Part shown: positions 57,815 to 64,000 of the stretch, piece by piece
How the letters are laid out: every line of letters begins with the position of its first letter
Numbering within the stretch: the stretch's first letter is position 1
NCBI GenBank assembly: GCA_033032865.1
Contig: JAWHQI010000262.1
Coordinates: 2,914,001 to 2,978,000 of the forward strand
Length of the DNA stretch: 64,000 nt
Source of the DNA: Dactylorhiza incarnata
Lineage: Eukaryota > Streptophyta > Magnoliopsida > Asparagales > Orchidaceae
Reading direction: 5' to 3'
Position numbers and translations under genes: made by a program
Notes under the pieces: model-generated
Seen by the model: the letters and a program-made list of their open reading frames with translations, nothing else
Told to the model about the DNA's origin: nothing
The model's database searches: none

Positions 57815-59185
57815 ATGACCCAAGGAAACTCTTCAATTAATCTTGAATTGTATTTTGATCTGGAAATTGAGCGCACCTTACTACGACGTCTCCGATTTAG
57901 TGATCTACCAATAATTCGAGAAGAGTCAATCAGAGAAACTAACAAAGGTATAATGGAAGATCCCGACCATAACGAGGCCCCACTACAGACTATGTCCTAT
58001 TATGCGAGGCTGAATTGGGGGGGGGGGGGGGGGAACACAATCTAGTATTGTTCACCTGGCGGTGGCGAATAATAATTTTGAAATTAAAATGAGTATCATT
58101 CAGATGGCACATCAAACCCTCGTTTTCGATGGCTTACCGGATGAAGATCCTAATTTAGATATATTAATTTTTTTGGAAATCTGTGATACATTTAAAATAA
58201 ATGGCGTCACCGATGACGCCTTTCGTTTGCATTTATTTCCCTTCTCTTTGCGGACTAAGGCCAAGCAGTGGTTGGGATCTCTTCCTAGAGGTTCCATCAC
58301 TATATGGGCCGAAATGACGGAGAAATTCTTAACAAAATATTTTCCTCCGACAAAGTCCACTAAATTACGTACGAACATTCTCTCCTTCACGCAAATAGAC
58401 TCAGAGTCTCTCTACGACACATGGGAGTGCTTCAAGGAATTGTTGCGGAGATGTCCTCATCATGCCCTTCCCGTATGGCAAGAAGTTCAAACTTTCTACA
58501 ATGGTTTGAATCTCCAAACAAGGCAAATGATTGATGCGACAGCAGGGGGAACTCTTAATAACCAAACCCCATGAGGCCGCTCAAGAGCTTTTTGAGGAGA
58601 TGGCCATGAATGCATATCAGTGGAATGTGCCACGGACGCGCCCTAACAAGCCGACCGGACTCAATGAAGTCGAGGCAACCACTAGTTTTGCGTTACAAGT
58701 AGAAAGATTAACTAAGCAAGTGGCGGAGATGTCTGCTCCCTCCATCACCAATTGGGCTATTAATAATAATAATGATGATAATAATAATTTCATTCAAAAG
58801 CACGTAGATTATATGGGGAACTCTTATCGACCTCCTTATAACCCGAATAATAACATTCCGTTTAACAATTCTTATAATCCGGGTTTAAGGAATCATCCAA
58901 TTTTTTCATGGAGCAACCCCAATAATGCTTAAAGACCGCCACAAATGAATCCTCTCGGATTCACTCCCCCACTCCCGAAGCCCTCTATAATAGAAGAGGT
59001 TTTCACTAAATATGTTGCCTCCAACGATTCCAATATCCGGAATCTTACCGGATCTATTAAAAATTTGGAAAACCAAATTGGATAGCTTGCCAAGATGTTC
59101 TCCGAACGCCAGCAAGGAGCTCTACCAGGAAATACTGAGCCCAATCCACGGGAGAGCGCCAACACAATAACCCTCCGTAGCTGAG
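57815..59185 (+). pseudogene. Athila-like Gag, broken
   Basis: The first frame (57815-58045) runs into a run of about 16 G at 58017-58032, which throws it out of frame. The next frame (58062-58574) carries the gypsy retrotrans_gag pattern (FRLHLFPFSLRTKAKQWLGS, FLTKYFPP). A second shift near 58555 leads to HEAAQELFEEMAMNAYQW (58571-58932) and an Asn-rich segment. Later stops interrupt FTKYVASNDSNIRN and ITLRS near 59180. The zinc knuckle is absent, as is common in Athila. Clearly non-functional. Confidence 0.8.
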
Positions 59186-59377
59186 CCAGAGGTAAATGTT
59201 TCAACTACACCTCTGCATTTAAATTCTTCAGATTTAGCTACGCGCAATATTCAAGCTTCTTCTATTCCTTATCATTCTAAATTTCAAAATGAGGACAACG
59301 AGGAGCAGTATAAAAAATTCATAAATATTTTAAAACAAATTCTAATCAACGTTCCATTCTGCGAGACACTCTCTTAA

Positions 59378-59917
59378 ATGCCTAAACACGCGAAATATCT
59401 CAAGGATTTGTTGTCAAATAAAAAGAGACTTGAAGATATTTCGTGCATTTCTCTTAACGCAGAATGCTCGGCGATTGTTTTAGATAAATTGCCAGAAAAA
59501 TTAAATGATCCGGGACGGTTCTCCATCCCGTGTTTGTTCGATAATTTATTAATTAAGCACGCCTTGGCCGATCTAGGAGCTAGCATAAATCTTATGCCGT
59601 TCTCCTTATTTAAGAAGATTGGTTTGGGCACCCCAAGCCCAACTAATATAAGCATCCAACTAGCGGATCGGTCCGTTAAGTACCCAATCGGGGACATAGA
59701 GGATGTGCTAGTGAAGGTTGACAAGTTTATCTTTCTGGTAGACTTTGTCATCCTCGATATCGAAGAGTACTCCGAAGTACCCCTCATACTCGGCCGACCC
59801 TTCCTAGCCACCGCTCGGGCAATTATCGTTGTAAGTAACAGGAAGTTTCTCCTACGAGTTGGAGATGAAGAAGTTATTTGTAATGTAAATCAATCAATGA
59901 GAAATGCTTCCCAATAA
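59378..59917 (+). pseudogene. Athila-like aspartic protease
   Basis: Frame with ALADLGASINLMPFSLFKKI (active-site Asp as D-L-G) and VPLILGRPFLATARAII, typical of Athila/Tat protease. Its own frame is open for 179 codons, but it is cut off from gag by stops and ends before a further segment (59904-60233, KLPVIILSALNDSE) in another frame. Confidence 0.8.
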
Positions 59918-60368
59918 TGATTATTGTTTTACTTTAGAATCAAAATTTGAAGAAGAATTATTGTCTTTTGCTGAAATAAATTCTCCACTTTTTGAAACCC
60001 CGAGATTAGAAACTTTGTTTTGTTTAAAAGAAATGCCTCGGCAGCTCAATGTTGAACAAATAAATCTCGATAATTTTAAAATTAAAACATCTTATGATGA
60101 GCCACCGAGCCTTGAATTAAAACAACATCCGGATCATCTAAAATATATTTTTCTAGAAAAAAACTCAAAACTGCCCGTAATCATATTGTCTGCACTTAAC
60201 GATTCGGAAATTTCCGAATTAATTAAAATTTGAAATAATCACCGTCACGCAATTGCGTGGCAAATCTCTGATATTAAGGGAATAAATTCCCCATTCTGCA
60301 CGCATAAAATAAAGCTCAAAAATAATCCTCGTGGTACTATTCATCCTCAACAGCGCCTTAACCCCAAT

Positions 60369-61600
60369 TTGAAGGACATCGTTAAGGCCGAAATTATAAA
60401 ATTATTAGACGCGGGAATTATTTACCCAATTTTTGATAGCACTTGGGTTAGCCTGGTGCAAGTCGTGCCCAAAAAGGGCGAAATTACGGTAGTTACAAAC
60501 GAAAATAATGAGTTGATCCCAACCCGTACTGTTACAGGTTGGCGGGTGTGCATCGATTATAGAAAATTAAATGATGTCACCCACAAGGATCACTTTTCGT
60601 TGTCCTTCATTAACCAAATCTTAGAACGTCTATCCAGTCATTCACACTATTGTTTTCTTGATGGTCTTTCGGGATATTTTCAGATCCCAATTGTGCCCGA
60701 AGACCAATATAAAACGACTTTTACATGTCCTTTCGAGACCTTCGCATATCGAAGAATTCCGTTTGGTCTTTGTAACACGCCGACTACATTTCAAAGGTGT
60801 ATGTTGTCCGTTTTTAATGAATTAGTAGAAGACATCATGGAAGTTTTCATGGATGATTTTTCTGTCTTTGACAATTCTGTAATAAATTGATTAAATAATC
60901 TTGATCATGTTCTTCAACGCTGCGAAGACACGAATTTGGCACTTAACTGGGAGAAGTGCCACTTTATGGTCCAAGAGGGACATAAAGTCTCGAGTAAGGG
61001 GATCGAGGTCGATAGGGCCAAGATCGAAGTCATAGAAAAATTTCCGCCTCCAACCAATATTAAATCTATTAGAAGTTTTCTAGGACACGCAGGTTTCTAT
61101 AGGCGGTTCATTCGCGATTTTTAAAAAATTAGAAACCGCTAACACAATTATTAAAAAAGAATCCGCGTTTAATTTTGATGAAGAGTGTTTAAAAGTATTT
61201 AATAAAATTAAAAATGAACTTATCAATTCCCCAATTTTAATCGCGCCAAATTGGTCTCTTCCGTTCGAAATTATGTGTCATGCGAGCGATTTTGCTGTAG
61301 GTGCAGTCTTAGGCCAACGGGTGAATAAATATTTTCACCCGATTTATTACGCAAGCAAAACACTAACATCCACGCAAGCAAATTAAACAACAATGGAAAT
61401 GGAATTTTCGGCTATAATTTTTGCATTTCATAAATTTAGATCTTATATAATGCTTTCAAAAGTTATTGTCTTTACAGATCACTCCGCTCTTCGGTATTTA
61501 CTAAATAAAGGAGTTGCAAAGCCTTGACTGCTAAGGTAGATCCTCCTACTGCAAAAATTTGATCTGGAGATCCAAGACAAAAAGGGAGTGGAGAATGTGG
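60369..61600 (+). pseudogene. Athila-like reverse transcriptase and RNase H
   Basis: RT blocks in order: EIIKLLDAGIIYPI, WRVCIDYRKLND, FPFGLCNTP-like segment written RIPFGLCNTPTTFQRCM, and the catalytic FMDDFSVF (near 60850). A stop at 60888 breaks the frame; the connection continues with LALNWEKCHFMV and SIRSFLGHAGFYRRFIRDF (60936-61124). RNase H remnants to about 61600 include YYASKTL-like, TTMEMEFSAIIFAFHKFR and FTDHSALRYLL in shifting frames with stops. Ty3/gypsy order (RT-RH-IN). Confidence 0.85.
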
Positions 61601-63057
61601 CGGCCGACCACCTCTCACGGTTGGAGAATCCGACTGCAGGAGCACTAGTGGAGGCCAAAATTGACGATAAATTCTCTGAAGAGCTCCTCCTCGCCATCGA
61701 AAAGGTAACGACTTCTTCCACCCCTTGGTACACGGATTTTGCCAACTATCTAGTGGCCCGGGTCCTACCAAAAGATTTCTCAAGTCAACAAAAGAAGAAA
61801 TTCTTTTCGGTCTTGAAAAATTATTTTTGGGAGGACCCCTTTTTATTTCGTGTCTGCGCAGACCAGGTGGTAAGAAGGTGTATTTCGGGCGAGGAAGGCG
61901 TCCAAAGTTTGCTCCACTGTCATGAAGGGCCGACCGGCGGTCATTATCAATCAAATCGGACCGCTAGAAAGCCACTTGAGGCAGGCTTTTACTGGCCCAC
62001 CTTATTTGAAAACGCCCACACCTTTGTGAGTAAATGAGATAAATGCCAAAGGTCAGGTAACATTTCTAACCGGGACGAAATGCCCCAAAATATATTTTTA
62101 GAATGCAAAATTTTTGATTTACGGGGAATAGATTTCGTAGGTCCGCTACCTTCTTTTTCTTATAATAAATATATCTTTGTTGCGGTCGATTACGCGTCGA
62201 GGTGGGCGGAAGCACATGCCCTTCCCACCAACGACGCGAGAGTCGTCGTAAATTAAAAAAAAAATATTTTCACGATTCGGCACACCCCGAGCACTAATTA
62301 GTGATAGAGACACACATTTTTGTAACACCAACTTGCTAAAATTTTAGCAAAGTATGGAGTTACACACAAGCTCTCTACCGCCTACCACCCACAAGCAAAT
62401 GGCCAAGTAGAGGTAGTAAATTGTGAATTAAAATGAATATTAGAAAAAACTGTGTCCGTTAATAGGAATGATTGGTTGCTAAAATTAGACGATGCAATAT
62501 GGGCTTATCAGACAACGTACAAACCGCCATCGGATGTACACCGTACCGATTAGTTTATGGAAAGCTTGCCATTTACCGGTAGAATTAGAACATCGCGCTT
62601 TTTGGGCGCAATTTTTTTTTAAATTTGGATTTAAACTTAGCCTCTGAACATAGGAAATTTCAAATAAATGAATTAGACGAATGACGTGCAAACGTCTATG
62701 AAAATAACAAATTTTATAAGGAGCGCACTACGTTTTATCATGATAAAAAAATTAAAAATTAAAAATCCAAAAACTTTTTCTCCGGGAGACTTAGTCCTAC
62801 TTTATAATTCTAGACTTATGCTTTTTCTGGGCAAATTAAAATATCGATGGTCCGGTCCCTTTATAGTAAAAGAAGTTTGGCCATATGGGACCGTGCTAAT
62901 AGAGCACCCAGAAAAAGGCTCTTTCAAGGTCAACGAACATCGTTTAAAATTATATCACCCCAGCGACGCAACGTCCAAAGACATAGAGATAATTCACGGA
63001 AAAGGAAAAGGAAAAGGAAAAGAACTCAAAGCAAGAAGTACAGATAGAAGAGATTAA
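61588..63057 (+). pseudogene. Athila-like integrase
   Basis: VAADHLSRLENP ends RNase H. The zinc-binding part GFYWPTLFENAH...DKCQRSG has a stop where its first Cys should be (near 62036). Core motifs [13 protein letters not shown] and [14 protein letters not shown] follow. The second Asp and Glu region (LISDRDTHF-like near 62300, [13 protein letters not shown] near 62370-62410) is shifted. The tail [14 protein letters not shown]...[13 protein letters not shown] (62686-63057) is the usual C-terminal domain, ending in a Gly-Lys repeat run. Not translatable as one protein. Confidence 0.8.
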
Positions 63058-63060
63058 GGG

Positions 63061-63590
63061 AAATAAAGCAGGATCCACAATCAGACAGGTGGAGTCCCAC
63101 CTATAGGAACCTTATCTCAGAATCTTGGATGGAATTGGGAAATCCCCAAGATGGCTCAGAAAGAGTGTATTATTCTGCTGACTGGAATCTACACTTAAGA
63201 AATGAGGAGAGAAGATGGAATCACAAGCTGGCTTTCCCTCATGGTCCTCCCCTTCTCCCAAGAAGATACCCAAGCCAATCAGTTTCTATGAAAGTCAGAA
63301 GAGGAAAGGCAAAGGGAGCAACAACAGGAGTTGAAGACCATTTCTCTTGAATGTTTTGTCTGGAAAATTTGACTTGGGCAAATGACTAAATTTGTTTGTA
63401 TAAGACATTTCACTCTATTTATATAATGATTGGTAGTTGAATCAGTTTATGTTGTCTGAGTATCTTTAATTGTGATTATATTTATGTTTGACATTTATCA
63501 TTGAGGTGAGTTATGACTTCTTAAAATAAGGGGAGATTATTGGGAACAATGCCCAATAATGTTCCTAATTTCAAGAAGTGCCCAGGTCAA
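63061..63590 (+). mobile_element. Copia element G, 3' remnant
   Basis: The frame 63129-63350 (GNPQDGSERVYYSADWNLH) resembles the C-terminal part of the E 3' ORF (KGNPGEREKWYSEAEWMKH). A polypurine tract taaggggagat (63527-63537) and the first ~50 nt of an LTR (from 63538, TATTGGGAACAATGCC, similar to the E LTR start) follow. The left side abuts the Athila integrase tail; the right side is cut by a minus-strand LTR. Confidence 0.65.
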
Positions 63591-64000
63591 TGATAAAAGC
63601 ACTATGAAAATGGAGATTAGATCTTAAATTAACTCTAGAGGGGGGGGATAGAGTTTAAAAATTTTCCCTTAGTTTTATAGCGGAATTGAAAATACTGATA
63701 TAAGTATATGTGTATAGAGTGAGTGATAAATAAAAACTAAAATAAAATGAATAATGAAAACATCACACAACACAACACAGAAAAGAAATCAAACACAGAG
63801 GACACAAGGAGCTATAGTAGTTCCCCACTAAACTTGGGTACGTCTACTCTTCTACCACCCTTGGTAGGAATCCACTAGGATTTTTGATCAGGTGCCCTCA
63901 CACCAATGAGCTTTTGATAAGGTGCCCAAAAACCAACTAAATATTTTGATCAGGTGTCTTGCCACCAATGGGGTAAACTTTTGAAGGGAGTTTTAACCCT
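63591..64000 (-). repeat. Minus-strand copia LTR fragment related to family C
   Basis: The reverse complement has the C tract (63638-63652), LTR hairpin (63847-63817) and the ggtgtgagggcacctgatca-type repeats seen in element C LTRs near 19300-19400, plus aagggagttttaaccct at the window end. Its 5' part is outside the window. Confidence 0.75.

Larger units (their letters stand above)
54118..63060 (+). mobile_element. Athila-like gypsy array H: partial LTR, deleted interior, LTR, interior
   Basis: Two LTR copies begin TGATGAGTAC at 54118 and 55864. The second is preceded by a polypurine tract (55846-55863) and followed by an Asp-tRNA primer site (57449), so it ends one element and starts the next. 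The second interior carries gag, PR, RT, RH and IN remnants up to about 63057 and lacks its own 3' LTR. Confidence 0.8.

Overview
The window looks like transposon-packed intergenic DNA from a flowering plant with a large genome. Nearly every recognisable segment belongs to a plant LTR retrotransposon (Ty1/copia with initiator-Met-tRNA primer sites, Ty3/gypsy of the Tat and Athila types) or to a miniature derivative. I found no convincing host gene, rRNA, complete tRNA or CRISPR array. The species cannot be named from the sequence. Family letters A to G, T1/T2 and H are mine.

Layout: (1) 1-13205, two gag-only copia elements of family A. One lies on the minus strand (1-4844, 3' end outside the window) and has landed in the 5' LTR of a plus-strand copy (4845-13205). 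The 3' LTR of the plus copy carries a 418-bp TRIM with a 5-bp target duplication, just after the TATA box. (2) 13206-25733, a decayed Tat-type gypsy element (T1). It has an integrase remnant on + and two spliced accessory genes (X and Y) on -. It is split by a deleted copia element C (16831-22674). (3) 25734-31003, a decayed copia element D containing a solo LTR (29686-30441). (4) 31004-54117, a second Tat relic (T2) with X and Y on +. It is split by the large copia element E (31322-50116, target duplication gaaac), whose 3' ORF is split in turn by copia element F (40786-47249, target duplication tattg). (5) 54118-63060, an Athila-like gypsy array (H) arranged as partial LTR, deleted interior, LTR, second interior. 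(6) 63061-64000, a copia 3' remnant (G) and a minus-strand LTR fragment.

The coding parts are gag, protease, integrase, reverse transcriptase and RNase H, almost all broken by stops, frameshifts or deletions. The F gag frame is the only long intact one. Extra genes ride with the elements: X and Y in Tat, antisense to its pol, with small GT-AG introns and their own TATA boxes; and a coiled-coil, acidic-repeat 3' ORF in E, again behind its own TATA box.

Most interesting signals: an ~80-nt RNA-like domain with compensating base changes, shared in sense orientation by family A copia and Athila; a hairpin with compensating changes near the 3' end of the LTRs of at least four copia families; and family-specific arrays of CpG-containing short palindromes upstream of the TATA box in most LTRs here, repeated at the internal promoter of the E 3' ORF and inside the F gag coding sequence.
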